Of a stretch of 64,000 nucleotides of DNA, positions 53,234 through 64,000 are shown piece by piece; the first letter of the stretch is position 1; each line of letters begins with the position of its first letter. The notes beneath the pieces were generated by a model. It was given only the letters and a program-made list of their open reading frames with translations. It ran no database searches and had not been told where the DNA came from. Source of the DNA: Rhodococcus sp. Z13 (GTDB lineage Bacteria > Actinomycetota > Actinomycetes > Mycobacteriales > Mycobacteriaceae); the NCBI RefSeq assembly GCF_025837095.1, contig NZ_CP107551.1:1656352-1720351 (forward strand), given 5' to 3'. The translations under genes and the position numbers were made by a program.

Positions 53234-54486
53234 CGTTCCGGCTGCTGCCCGGCATCGATCGCGCGGCCTTCGCGGTCGCGCTGACCGATCGGCTCCGCTC
53301 GTCCGGCGTGGCGGTGGCCGCGGACGCCGCGGCGGTGTTCGCCCGAGCCCTGCACCTGGACCCGCCGCGCACCCGGACCGGGCTGTACTGGGCCGCGCGC
53401 CTGACCCTCGTCGACCGGCAGGAGAACCTCGCGGCCTTCGACGCGGTGTTCGACCGGGTGTTCGAGCAGGAGGGTCTGCCGATGGACCCGCACGCCCGCC
53501 GGACCGGGCCCGACGACGAGAAGACCGGTTCCGCCGCCCCGCCGTCCGGGGCCGCGGCCCGGCCTCCGCGGGACGGGACGGGATCCGGGGACCTGCCCTG
53601 GATCACCCGGACCGTCGTCGCGACCGCCGACGGGCCCGGGGGAGCGGCGGACCGGCCGGGGGAAGCGGTGCCGAGCGCCCTGACCGGGATCGCCGACCGC
53701 CGCTTCGCCGACCTCGACCCTGTGGACCTCGCGGCCGTCGAGACCTGGATCGACCAGGCCGCCGTGCGGTGGGCGACCCGCCGCACCCGGCGCCGCGTGC
53801 GGCGGCACCGCGGCCGGCTCGACGTGCGGGCCAGCATCGGCGCGTCCCGCAGCACCGGATTCGAACCGGTCCGGCTCGTGCGGACCCAGCCGGACCGGGA
53901 ACTGCGCCGGGTCGTGATGCTCTGCGACGTGAGCCGCTCGATGCGCCCCTACGTCGAGGTCTACCTGCACCTCGTGCGCGCTCTCGCCCGCACCCGGGCG
54001 GCCGAGGTCTTCGTGTTCTCCACCACGGTCACCCGCCTGACCGCCGTGTTGCGGGACCGCTCGGCGGCCCGGGCGATCGCCACCGCCAACGACCGGGTGG
54101 AGTCGCGGTTCGGGGGCACCCGCATCGCCGCGTCCCTCGCCGAGGTGCTCGCCTCGCGGCGCGGTCACCTGCTGCGCGGCGCGATCGTCGTGATCGCCTC
54201 CGACGGGTGGGACAGCGACGATCCCGCCGACCTCGCGCACGTCATGGCCCGGATCCGCCGGCGTGCGCACCGGGTGGTGTGGCTCAATCCGCGGGCCGGG
54301 CAGGTCGGCTTCGTCCCGTCCACCGGGTCGATGGCCGCGGCCCTGCCGTACTGCGATGCACTGGTGGCCGCCGACACCCTCGACTCCCTGCACCGTGCTG
54401 TGGGGGTGGTCACGAGTCCCGGTGACCGGCCCGGGGAGCTCCGACGGGGCGTCGTAGGTGGCCGGAGGGAAGTCCTACCCTGGTAG
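53230..54486 (+). CDS. coxE: VWA-domain protein, CoxE-like
   Basis: A 418-residue protein with an N-terminal helical part (about 1-90), a Pro/Gly/Ala-rich linker, and a C-terminal von Willebrand A domain with MIDAS residues Asp233, Ser235 and Ser237 in MLCDVSRSM, GGTRIAASLAEVL and VIASDGWDSDD. VWA/CoxE proteins pair with MoxR ATPases, here coxD, to drive metal or sulfur insertion into CO dehydrogenase. GTG at 53230 overlaps the coxD stop. The TAG is followed 3 bp later by the CopD-CtaG gene. Confidence 0.9.
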   Translation: MTFRLLPGIDRAAFAVALTDRLRSSGVAVAADAAAVFARALHLDPPRTRTGLYWAARLTLVDRQENLAAFDAVFDRVFEQEGLPMDPHARRTGPDDEKTGSAAPPSGAAARPPRDGTGSGDLPWITRTVVATADGPGGAADRPGEAVPSALTGIADRRFADLDPVDLAAVETWIDQAAVRWATRRTRRRVRRHRGRLDVRASIGASRSTGFEPVRLVRTQPDRELRRVVMLCDVSRSMRPYVEVYLHLVRALARTRAAEVFVFSTTVTRLTAVLRDRSAARAIATANDRVESRFGGTRIAASLAEVLASRRGHLLRGAIVVIASDGWDSDDPADLAHVMARIRRRAHRVVWLNPRAGQVGFVPSTGSMAAALPYCDALVAADTLDSLHRAVGVVTSPGDRPGELRRGVVGGRREVLPW

Positions 54487-54488
54487 GC

Positions 54489-56522
54489 ATGGCAACATCC
54501 GAGCTCGCGTCCGACGCGCAGCCCCCGGCCCCCGTCGCCGCACGGTCCAACACGTCGGCGCTGCTGATCCTCTTCGGCCTCCTCGCCGCGATCGTCGCGG
54601 CCCTGGTGGTCGGTCTCTCCGCGGCGCAGGCTCTGGTGCTGCTCGGCATCCCCGATCCCGGGCCGCTCACCACCTACGGACTGCCCGCCGTGCGTGCGGT
54701 GGCGGAGATCGCGACGGCCGTCACGGTCGGATTCCTGTTCTTCGCGACCTTCCTGGTGCCCCCACAGGAGGACGGTGTCCTCGACGTCGGCGGCTACCGC
54801 GCCGTCCGCACGGCCGGGATCGCCGCCACCGTCTGGGCGGTCGCCTCCGCGCTGATGGTGCCGCTGACCCTCTCGGACACCTCCGGCAGCCCGCTGGGCG
54901 AGGCGATCCGCCCGGAGAACCTGTTCCGGGCGCTCGGACAGGTGGAGACCGCGCTGGCCTGGGCCTGGACGACGGTGCTGGCCCTGATCGCGGCACTGCT
55001 CATCCGCCTCGCGGTGCGCTGGTCGTGGACGCCCTTCCTGCTGCTGTTGTCGTTGGTCGCGCTGATGCCGGTCGCCCTGACCGGGCACTCGTCGTCGGGT
55101 GGCGCGCACGACATGGCCACCAACAGTCTGATCCTGCATCTCGTCGCGGCGTCGGTGTGGACCGGTGGTCTGTTCGCGCTGCTCGTCCACGCCCTCCGCG
55201 GCGGCGCCCACACCGACCTCGCGGCCCGCCGCTTCTCCGTCGTCGCCGGGCTGTGCTTCGCCGTGATGGCGATCAGCGGTGTCATCAATGCCGCGGTGCG
55301 CATGAGTGTCTCCGATCTCACGTCCACGACCTACGGCCGGATCCTGCTCGCCAAGATCGTCGCGCTGATCGTGCTCGGCCTGTTCGGGTGGGCGCAGCGC
55401 CGCCGCGCCCTGCCCGCCCTCGAGGCCGACCCCACCAGCCGGTCCGCGCTGGCGCGGTTCACTCTCGTCGAGGGTTTCGTCCTCGCCGCGACGATGGGTC
55501 TGGCCGTCGGCCTCGGCCGGACGCCTCCGCCGCCGCCCACCTCGGTGCCCACCATCCAGGAGGTCGAACTCGGCTACCAGCTCGACGTGCCGCCCTCCTT
55601 CTCGAGCCTGTTCTTCGGGCAGTGGCGCTTCGATCTGATCTTCGGCACCCTCGCGCTGGTGCTCGCCGTCGGCTACGCCATCGGCCTGTGGACCCTGCGC
55701 AAGCGGGGCGACTCGTGGCCCGTCGGACGGTCGATCGCCTGGTTCTCCGGCTGCTTCGTGCTGTTCGTGGCGACCTGTTCGGGCGTCGGCCTGTACTCGC
55801 CGGCGATGTTCAGCGTGCACATGGGCGCGCACATGGCCTTGTCGATGCTGGCGCCGGTGCTGCTCGCGCTCGGTGGCGCGATGACCCTGGCGCTGCGCGC
55901 CCTCAAGCCCGCCGGCCGCGGTGCGGCGCCGGGCCCGCGCGAGTGGCTGCTGTGGTTCCTGCACTGCCCGCCCTCGCGGTTCTTCACCCACCCGCTCGTG
56001 GCGTCGATCATGTTCGTCGGCGGCTTCTACGCCCTCTATCTCGGCGGCATCTTCACCACCTTCGCCGACAGTCACACCGCGCACGTGCTGATGAACCTGC
56101 ACTTCCTCATCAGCGGTTACATCTTCTACTGGGTGGTCATCGGTGTGGACCCGTCCCCGCGCGACGTGCAACCCGTCACCAAGCTCGCGATGGTCTTCGG
56201 TTCCCTGCCGTTCCACGCCTTCTTCGGCGTGACCCTGATGAGCATGGGCACCGTGATGGCCGAGAGCTACTACCGCGGACTCGCGCTGCCGTGGAACTAC
56301 GACCTGTTCGCCGATCAGAAGGTCGGCGGCAGCATCGCCTGGTCGGCGGGTGAGATCCCGCTGGTCCTGGTGATGCTCTCGCTGCTCGTGCAGTGGTCGC
56401 GGTCGGACCGCAGGACCGCAAGACGCGTCGACCGGGCCGCCGAGCGCGACCACGACGCCGATCTCGCCGCCTACAACGCGATGTTCGCGGAGCTGGCGCG
56501 CCGCGACCACGAGGAACGCTGA
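54489..56522 (+). CDS. CopD-CtaG fusion: copper transport / oxidase assembly membrane protein
   Basis: A 677-residue polytopic protein with about 14 hydrophobic helices. The first half matches the copper resistance D domain (ALTGHSSSGGAHDMATNSLI with His ligands, LHLVAASVWTGGLFALLVHA, NAAVRMSVSDL). The second half matches CtaG/caa3-type oxidase assembly proteins (FSVHMGAHMALSMLAPVLLA, LMNLHFLISGYIFYWVVIG, LPFHAFFGVTLMSMGTVMAE). Rv0102 in M. tuberculosis has this fusion, as recalled. Starting 3 bp after coxE with GGTAGG, it is probably in the cox transcript and could supply copper to the CODH centre or to the terminal oxidase. Confidence 0.88.
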   Translation: MATSELASDAQPPAPVAARSNTSALLILFGLLAAIVAALVVGLSAAQALVLLGIPDPGPLTTYGLPAVRAVAEIATAVTVGFLFFATFLVPPQEDGVLDVGGYRAVRTAGIAATVWAVASALMVPLTLSDTSGSPLGEAIRPENLFRALGQVETALAWAWTTVLALIAALLIRLAVRWSWTPFLLLLSLVALMPVALTGHSSSGGAHDMATNSLILHLVAASVWTGGLFALLVHALRGGAHTDLAARRFSVVAGLCFAVMAISGVINAAVRMSVSDLTSTTYGRILLAKIVALIVLGLFGWAQRRRALPALEADPTSRSALARFTLVEGFVLAATMGLAVGLGRTPPPPPTSVPTIQEVELGYQLDVPPSFSSLFFGQWRFDLIFGTLALVLAVGYAIGLWTLRKRGDSWPVGRSIAWFSGCFVLFVATCSGVGLYSPAMFSVHMGAHMALSMLAPVLLALGGAMTLALRALKPAGRGAAPGPREWLLWFLHCPPSRFFTHPLVASIMFVGGFYALYLGGIFTTFADSHTAHVLMNLHFLISGYIFYWVVIGVDPSPRDVQPVTKLAMVFGSLPFHAFFGVTLMSMGTVMAESYYRGLALPWNYDLFADQKVGGSIAWSAGEIPLVLVMLSLLVQWSRSDRRTARRVDRAAERDHDADLAAYNAMFAELARRDHEER

Positions 56523-57361
56523 CCCGACCGCACGGCGGTGGTGTCGCGGAGCCGAACGGTGAGGGTGGCCGCCACGGTGATCACCGCCGCCGTCGCGGCG
56601 GACACGGCCGCGGGGGTGGAGACGAGCCCGGCCTCGTCGGTGCGGGCGACCGCGATCCACACCAGCCCCCAGGTCAGGGCCGCCGCGACGGCGAGCCGGC
56701 CGCGACCGGCCACGGCGAGCAGCACGCCGATCGCGGCGACCACGGCGAGCACCACGATCGCCCACACGTCGGCGCCCCAGCCGAACGGGTCGATGTCGTC
56801 GTAGCGCAGCGCCGCGGCGGTGTTCGCCACGGTCGCGACGGTCACCCAGCCGAGATAGAGGAACATCGTCCCGTCGACCACCACCGCCTCGAGCCGGTTC
56901 TCCGGCCGGGCATGGGCGAGCTCGACGAACACGCGCAGCAGCACCGCGAGCAGCGCCACGATCACCACCACGCTCAGCCACACCTGGTCGAACTGGACGG
57001 CGGTGATCCACGCGGCGTTGAGCAGCATCGACGTGGCGATCCACCAGCCCACGGCGCGCTGGCGGGGATCGGTGCGGTGGGCGGGCAGTGCCTGCCACGC
57101 GGCCAGGGCCAGCAGCCCCAGATAGATCAGCGACCAGATGGAGAAGGCCGGCCCACCCGGCGCCACGGCGGTCGCATCGGCCGACAACGCCCCGCCGGCG
57201 GTCTCCGAGACCGGTGTGCCCACCGCGGCACCCGAGCCGAGGAACGACACCACCACCGCGACCACGGAGCTCACCGCGACCGCGGCGACCCGCACGAGGT
57301 CACCGCCGGTCCGGGCGCCGGGAGGTGGTGCGGACGATGATCCGGAGCTGCTGGGCGTCAT
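56471..57361 (-). CDS. TspO/MBR-like membrane protein
   Basis: A 296-residue membrane protein with about seven hydrophobic segments. The pattern GGPAFSIWSLIYLGLLALAA, LNAAWITAVQFDQVWLSVVV and VVDGTMFLYLGWVTVATVAN is that of tryptophan-rich TspO/MBR relatives, which bind porphyrins or lipids; this one is longer than classic TspO (about 160), so assignment to the wider group is safer. Its last 17 codons overlap the 3' end of the convergent CopD-CtaG gene by 52 bp. ATG at 57361; divergent from ettA. Confidence 0.72.
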   Translation of the reverse strand: MTPSSSGSSSAPPPGARTGGDLVRVAAVAVSSVVAVVVSFLGSGAAVGTPVSETAGGALSADATAVAPGGPAFSIWSLIYLGLLALAAWQALPAHRTDPRQRAVGWWIATSMLLNAAWITAVQFDQVWLSVVVIVALLAVLLRVFVELAHARPENRLEAVVVDGTMFLYLGWVTVATVANTAAALRYDDIDPFGWGADVWAIVVLAVVAAIGVLLAVAGRGRLAVAAALTWGLVWIAVARTDEAGLVSTPAAVSAATAAVITVAATLTVRLRDTTAVRSGQRSSWSRRASSANIAL

Positions 57362-57448
57362 GACCGTGGGATGCCCGCCCGGTGCCCCCTGCAACCCCGA
57401 ACCCCGCACGATGTGGGTATTCGCGCTGCGACCGATACGCTGGGGGTC

Positions 57449-59114
<1,666 letters not shown>

Positions 59115-59122
<8 letters not shown>

Positions 59123-59525
59123 CGCATCCGGGGCCTACCGGTGCCCGATCGAGGTGCGCTGGGGTGACTCCGACCGGCTCGGGCACGTCAACAACGCCAA
59201 GATCGTCGAGTACCTGCAGGAAGGACGCATCAAGTTCTTCCGGACCGTCCTCCCGGCGCGCGACGCCGTGGTGGTCCGGAAGATGGACGTCGAGTTCCTG
59301 CGTCCGGTCAAGGACTCGTCGGCGCCGATCCAGGTCGAGACCGTGGTGACGCACATGGGCGTCACCTCGTTCACGGTGCGTCAGACGATCGTCGACTGCG
59401 ACGACGCCGTGTGCGCCGTCGCCGACACGGTGCTGGTCGGATTCGATCCGAAGACCGACACCGCCAGGCCGCTGAGCGACGAGGTGCGTGCGGTCCTCGA
59501 CCGGCACCGGGCGGTCCCCGCCTGA
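59115..59525 (+). CDS. Hotdog-fold acyl-CoA thioesterase (4HBT)
   Basis: A 136-residue YbgC/4-hydroxybenzoyl-CoA thioesterase-type protein: the catalytic segment VRWGDSDRLGHVNNAKIVEY with the conserved Asp, then EFLRPVKDSSAPIQVETVV and TVRQTIVDCDDAVCAVADTV. It hydrolyses acyl-CoA thioesters; chain specificity is unknown. The GTG at 59115 overlaps the ettA stop by 8 bp and starts the domain closely. It sits between ettA and the NAD-dependent glutamate dehydrogenase, an order conserved in mycobacteria. Confidence 0.9.
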
Positions 59526-59619
59526 TCCCGGCTGTTCCGACCCCTCGGCCGCGCGCCGCGGATAGGCTCGACAGAGTCCGTCCGCGGCGCGCGGCTTATC
59601 CGGCCAGGGAGGGGTACAC

Positions 59620-62600
59620 GTGTCCGATCCGACTGTGCTGCACGGTGATTCGGAGGGCGACGGCTCGCCCGAGTCGACCCTCGAACGGCTCTACTCCCGG
59701 TTCGGTGAGGCGGCCTCCGATCCCGCGGCGGCCGCCGTCGCCCATGTCGAGCTCGGCCGGCAGCGCGATCCCGGTACCGCGGTGGTGCGGGTCCGGCGCG
59801 ACGATCCGCTGGGCGCGACCGTCCAGATCGTCACCGACGACATGCCCCTGCTCGTCGAATCGGTCCTGGCCCTGCTGTCGCGGCTCGACGTCTCGATCGG
59901 CACCCTCATCCACCCCGTGCTCTCCGTGCGCCGCACCGCCGAGGGCGACCTCGAACACCTCACGCCCGACGGCACCGGAGCCGACACCGCCGAGTCGTGG
60001 ATGCACCTGCAGCTGCGCGGCGCGATCGACGACGCGACCCTCGACGAGATCGAACGGGGACTGCGCCGCGTGCTGTCCGACGTGCGGCAGGTCGTCCACG
60101 ACAGCGACGAGATGGGCGCCCGGCAACGCGAGGACGCCGATCTGCTCGCCCGGCTCGCCGACGATCCCCCCGCCCCCTACACCGCCGCGGAACTCGCCGA
60201 GACCGCCGACTTTCTGCGCTGGCTCGACAACGGGCACTTCCTGCTCCTCGGTTACCGCCGCTACGACTTCGTCACCGACGGTTCGGGACGGGTGCGGGCC
60301 GTGCCCGTCGCGGGCACCGGCAGGGGAGTGCTGCGCACCGACTCGCCGGGCGACGACCCGCTCGAACTGCCCGCCGAGGTCGGACCGGACCGCCGTCCGC
60401 TGCTCGTCCTGACCCAGGGTGCGCTCCCCGCGACCGTGCACCGCTCGGTCTATCCCTACTTCGTGAGCGTGGCCCGCCTCGATGCCGGGCACGTCGTCGG
60501 GGAGGACCGCTTCCTCGGCGTGCTGACGGTGACCGCCCTGCACGACAACATCCTCGACATCCCGATGGTCGCGCGACGGGCGCGGCAGGTGATCGCCCGC
60601 GCCGGGGTCGACCTGTCGTCCTACAGCGGCCAGGCGATGCTCGAGATCATGCAGACGGTGCCCCGCGCCGAGTTGTTCTCCATGGACACCGACACCCTCT
60701 ACGAGACCGTCACCGCCATCGTCGACATCCGCCGTCAGGTCCGGTTGTTCGTGCGGGTGGACACCTACGGCCGGTACGTCTCCTGCCTGGTCTACCTGCC
60801 CCGCGACCGGTACACGACGAAGGTGCGCGTCGCGATGCAGGACATCCTGCTGCGCGAGTACGGCGGCGGGGTGCTCGACTACACCGCGCGGGTGTCCGAA
60901 CGCGACCTCGCGCTGCTGCACGTGACCATCCGGTTCCCCGGCCGGGAACGCCGCGAGGTCGACACCTCGGAGGAGAACCGTCTGCGCATCCAGGCTCTGC
61001 TCGCCGAGGCGGCCCGCAACTGGACCGATCGGCTCCTCGAGGCCGCGGCCGGCACCCGCCTCGACCCGGCCCTCGTGCAGCGCTACGCCGACGTCGTCCC
61101 CGAGGCCTACAAGGAGGACTTCGACGCCGAGCGGGCCCTGTTCGACCTGATGCACCTGGAATCCCTCGCTGCGGGTGATCTCGACACCCACCTCTACCGG
61201 CCCGGCACCGACGACCCGCGGGCGCTGCGCTTCACCCTCTACGTCGCCGACGAGACCGTCACACTCGGGCGGATCCTGCCGGTGCTGCAGGGGCTCGGCG
61301 TCGACGTCGTCGACGAACGCCCCTACCGACTGCCGCGGTCCGACGGAATCGACTGCTGGATATACGATTTCGGTCTCTGCCTGCCCGACGACGTGGATTC
61401 CGGGGTGTTCGAGTCGGATCCCACGCTGGCGCGACGGCTCACCGACACCTTCACCGCCGCCTGGCGCGGTGCCACCGAGACCGACCGCTTCGACCAGCTC
61501 GTGCTGCGCGCCGGCCTGACCTGGCAGCAGGTGACCGTTCTACGCGCCTACGCGAAGTACCTGCGGCAGGCCGGCTTCCCCTACAGCCAGTACAACATAG
61601 AAGGGGTGCTGATCTCCGCGCCGGAGACCGCGGCCCTGCTCGTCGACCTGTTCGAGGCCCGCTTCGATCCGGACACGGCCTCCCCGGAGCGGGAGCAGGA
61701 GATCGTCACCGAGCTGAGGAAACGGATCGAGGCGGTCACCGGGCTGGCCACCGACCGCATCCTGCGCGGGCTGTTCTCACTCGTCCGCGCGACCCTGCGC
61801 ACCAACCGGTTCGTCCCCGCCGCGGCGGGCGAGGGAACCTCGGAGCAGCGGGCGCTCGCGCTGAAGTTCGATCCGCGGCGCATCGACGAACTGCCCCTGC
61901 CCCGACCGGCTTTCGAGGTGTTCGTCTACGCCCCCGACGTCGAGGGTGTGCACATGCGGTTCGGTCCCGTCGCGCGCGGCGGCCTGCGCTGGTCGGACCG
62001 CCGGGAGGACTTCCGCACCGAGGTACTCGGCCTCGTCAAGGCGCAGGCGGTGAAGAACGCGGTGATCGTGCCGGTCGGCGCGAAGGGCGGTTTCGTCGTC
62101 AAGCACGCCCCACCGCCGACCGGCGACCCCGAGGCCGACCGGCGGGCCACCCGCGAACGCGGCGAACGCTGCTACCGGCGTTTCGTCTCGGGGCTGCTCG
62201 ACGTCACCGACAATCTCGACGCCGCGCGCAACGAGGTGATCCCGCCGCCGCGGGTCGTGCGGTGCGACGGCGACGACCCCTATCTGGTGGTCGCGGCGGA
62301 CAAGGGCACCGCCACCTTCTCCGACCTCGCGAACTCCGTTGCCGCCGAATACGACTTCTGGCTCGGCGACGCCTTCGCCTCCGGCGGCTCGGCGGGCTAC
62401 GACCACAAGGAGATGGGCATCACCGCGCGGGGCGCCTGGAAAAGCGTCGAACGGCACTTCAGGGAACTCGGGATCGACCCGGCAACCGACGATTTCACCG
62501 TCGTCGGCATCGGTGACATGAGCGGCGACGTGTTCGGCAACGGCATGCTTCTCAGCGAGCACATCCGGCTCGTCGCGGCGTTCGACCACCGACACGTCTT

Positions 62601-64000
62601 CCTCGACCCCGATCCGGACCCGCAGCGGTCCTTCGCCGAGCGCCGCCGGCTGTTCGGCCTGCCCCGTTCGTCGTGGAAGGACTACGACCCCGCCCTGATC
62701 TCCGAGGGCGGTGGGGTGTGGGACCGCACCGCGAAGTCGGTGCCCGTCAGCCCGCAGGCGCGGGCCGTGCTCGGCCTGCCCGAGCACGTCACCGAACTCC
62801 CCCCACCCGATCTGATCCGGGCCGTGCTGCGTGCCCCCGTCGACCTGTTGTGGAACGGCGGTGTCGGCACCTATGTCAAGGCGTCGACCGAGAGCCATAC
62901 CGAGGTGGGTGACAAGAGCAACGACGGGGTGCGCGTCGACGGCGCCGACCTGCGGGCCCGGGTGGTCGCGGAGGGGGGCAACCTCGGTGTCACCCAGCGC
63001 GGCCGCATCGAGTACGCCCGCGCCGGCGGCAAGATCAACACCGATGCCATCGACAACTCCGCCGGGGTGGACAGCTCCGACCACGAGGTCAACATCAAGA
63101 TCCTGCTCGACGCGATGGTCACCGCTGGGGAGCTGCCTGCGGAGGAACGGAATCCGTTGCTGGCCTCCATGACCGATGACGTCGCCGAGCTGGTCCTGGC
63201 CGACAACGTCGCCCAGAACGCCGTCCTCGGCCTCGAACGCGCCGCCGCCCCGCAGCTGCTCGGGGTGCACCGCCGGCTGCTGGCCGCCCTCGAACTGGAC
63301 CGGGACCTCGACCGCGAACTCGAGGCCCTGCCCGACGAGGCCGAGTTCGACCGGCGGGCCGCGGCGGGGGAGGGCCTCACCTCGCCCGAGCTGGCGCAGC
63401 TGCTCGCGCACGTCAAACTCGCCCTCGTCGACGACCTGCTCGCGAGCGACCTGCCCGACAGCGAGACCTTCGCCGCGGTGCTGCCCGGCTACTTCCCGCC
63501 CGCCCTGCGCGAACGGTTCCGCGCCGGGATCATGGCGCATCCGCTGCGCCGGCAGATCGTCGCGACCCTGCTGGCCAACAACACCGTCGACAACGCCGGC
63601 CCCACCTACGTCTACCGGCTCGCCGAGGAGGCGGGGGCGACCGCGACCGACGCCATCCGCGCCTACGCCGCCGTCACCGTGATCTTCGGGCTGCACGCGC
63701 TGTGGGACGAGATCCGCGGCGCCGGGCTGCCCGTCGACCTCGAGAACGACCTGCTGCTCGAATCGCGGCGCGTCCTCGACCGGGCCTCCCGCCGGTTGCT
63801 CGCCACCCGGCCGCAGCCGCTCGCGGTGGGTGCCGAGATCAGCCGCTACCGCGACGCCTTCGCCCGGCTCGCGCCGTCGGTGGCGGCCTGGATGCGCGGG
63901 CACCACGCCGAGGACTTCGAACGCCGCACCCGCCCGCTCCTCGACCGCGGCGCCCCCGAGGAGCTGACCGGTGTGGTCTTCCGGTTGCTCGACCAGTTCC
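59620..64000 (+). CDS. gdh: Large NAD-dependent glutamate dehydrogenase, 3' end outside window
   Basis: Catabolic enzyme of the L_180 class converting glutamate to 2-oxoglutarate and ammonium with NAD. 1,460 codons are present in one uninterrupted frame; the M. tuberculosis protein is about 1,620, so roughly 90% is visible. The N-terminal half has regulatory ACT-like regions (DMPLLVESVLALLSRLDVSI, LDNGHFLLLGYRRYDF). The catalytic part begins near residue 775: GVHMRFGPVARGGLRWSDRR, VKNAVIVPVGAKGGFVVKHA (catalytic Lys), VVGIGDMSGDVFGNGMLLSE (nucleotide binding) and WNGGVGTYVKAS. GTG at 59620 follows CAGGGAGGGG. In mycobacteria this enzyme is controlled by GarA; not testable here. Confidence 0.95.
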   Translation, partial: MSDPTVLHGDSEGDGSPESTLERLYSRFGEAASDPAAAAVAHVELGRQRDPGTAVVRVRRDDPLGATVQIVTDDMPLLVESVLALLSRLDVSIGTLIHPVLSVRRTAEGDLEHLTPDGTGADTAESWMHLQLRGAIDDATLDEIERGLRRVLSDVRQVVHDSDEMGARQREDADLLARLADDPPAPYTAAELAETADFLRWLDNGHFLLLGYRRYDFVTDGSGRVRAVPVAGTGRGVLRTDSPGDDPLELPAEVGPDRRPLLVLTQGALPATVHRSVYPYFVSVARLDAGHVVGEDRFLGVLTVTALHDNILDIPMVARRARQVIARAGVDLSSYSGQAMLEIMQTVPRAELFSMDTDTLYETVTAIVDIRRQVRLFVRVDTYGRYVSCLVYLPRDRYTTKVRVAMQDILLREYGGGVLDYTARVSERDLALLHVTIRFPGRERREVDTSEENRLRIQALLAEAARNWTDRLLEAAAGTRLDPALVQRYADVVPEAYKEDFDAERALFDLMHLESLAAGDLDTHLYRPGTDDPRALRFTLYVADETVTLGRILPVLQGLGVDVVDERPYRLPRSDGIDCWIYDFGLCLPDDVDSGVFESDPTLARRLTDTFTAAWRGATETDRFDQLVLRAGLTWQQVTVLRAYAKYLRQAGFPYSQYNIEGVLISAPETAALLVDLFEARFDPDTASPEREQEIVTELRKRIEAVTGLATDRILRGLFSLVRATLRTNRFVPAAAGEGTSEQRALALKFDPRRIDELPLPRPAFEVFVYAPDVEGVHMRFGPVARGGLRWSDRREDFRTEVLGLVKAQAVKNAVIVPVGAKGGFVVKHAPPPTGDPEADRRATRERGERCYRRFVSGLLDVTDNLDAARNEVIPPPRVVRCDGDDPYLVVAADKGTATFSDLANSVAAEYDFWLGDAFASGGSAGYDHKEMGITARGAWKSVERHFRELGIDPATDDFTVVGIGDMSGDVFGNGMLLSEHIRLVAAFDHRHVFLDPDPDPQRSFAERRRLFGLPRSSWKDYDPALISEGGGVWDRTAKSVPVSPQARAVLGLPEHVTELPPPDLIRAVLRAPVDLLWNGGVGTYVKASTESHTEVGDKSNDGVRVDGADLRARVVAEGGNLGVTQRGRIEYARAGGKINTDAIDNSAGVDSSDHEVNIKILLDAMVTAGELPAEERNPLLASMTDDVAELVLADNVAQNAVLGLERAAAPQLLGVHRRLLAALELDRDLDRELEALPDEAEFDRRAAAGEGLTSPELAQLLAHVKLALVDDLLASDLPDSETFAAVLPGYFPPALRERFRAGIMAHPLRRQIVATLLANNTVDNAGPTYVYRLAEEAGATATDAIRAYAAVTVIFGLHALWDEIRGAGLPVDLENDLLLESRRVLDRASRRLLATRPQPLAVGAEISRYRDAFARLAPSVAAWMRGHHAEDFERRTRPLLDRGAPEELTGVVFRLLDQF

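Noticed and set aside
54165-57098. A 977-codon minus-strand frame
   Set aside because: Runs across coxE, CopD-CtaG and part of the TspO-like gene in another frame; highly charged low-complexity translation without domains.
61777-63906. A 709-codon minus-strand frame
   Set aside because: Antisense to the large glutamate dehydrogenase, whose plus frame is uninterrupted and motif-rich.

Overview
The window is high-GC actinobacterial DNA from a mycolic-acid-containing genus, most likely Rhodococcus or a close relative. The grounds are a single giant type I fatty acid synthase with its own AcpS, a CmrA-type mycolate reductase, an LdtMt2-type L,D-transpeptidase, dense GTG/ATG starts with ATGA overlaps, and gene order that matches, from memory, several separate blocks of Mycobacterium tuberculosis: Rv1340-Rv1343c, Rv0543c-Rv0545c, Rv2508c-Rv2524c and Rv2475c-Rv2477c. 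No rRNA, insertion sequence, prophage or CRISPR array was seen. Six-frame reading is dominated by long antisense shadows typical of about 70% GC.

Layout. 1-5.2 kb: end of rph, rdgB, a DUF3349 protein, pitA, then a TetR regulator divergent from an MpaB/Lcp-like haem protein. 5.2-9.5 kb: a partner-switching and two-component signalling island (STAS and RsbW-like proteins divergent from a response regulator-PP2C phosphatase, a CHASE3 histidine kinase and an Rcp1-like regulator). 9.6-11.6 kb: DUF3817 and LprD-like proteins, tRNA-Leu, and two tandem HNH nuclease paralogues. 12.0-24.9 kb: fas, acpS, a long-tailed TetR, an M20 peptidase, bcp and a DUF3618 protein. 25-32.7 kb: two identical tRNA-Lys genes, ldt, a secreted hydrolase, tRNA-His, orn, a HerA-like protein that has lost its Walker A motif, cmrA and an MFS protein.

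32.7-44.8 kb is accessory lipid and ester metabolism: an SGNH hydrolase, an acyl-CoA thioesterase divergent from its probable TetR repressor across a perfect 30-bp palindrome, an epoxide-hydrolase-like protein, a TetR divergent from a reductase-acyl desaturase pair (desaturase with a 30-bp in-frame tandem repeat), an HSL esterase, a Baeyer-Villiger-type monooxygenase with a changed fingerprint residue, and a large LuxR regulator.

44.8-64 kb: NADP-dependent gdhA, tRNA-Arg, a DedA protein, a complete form I CO dehydrogenase operon (coxM, coxS, coxL, an XdhC-YHS fusion, coxD, coxE) running directly into a CopD-CtaG copper protein, a TspO-like membrane protein, ettA, a hotdog thioesterase and the first 1,460 codons of a giant NAD-dependent glutamate dehydrogenase. 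The cox operon is the most coherent system here: structural subunits, two maturation factors and, 3 bp downstream, a copper-handling membrane protein, which fits an enzyme whose active site is a Mo-Cu cluster.
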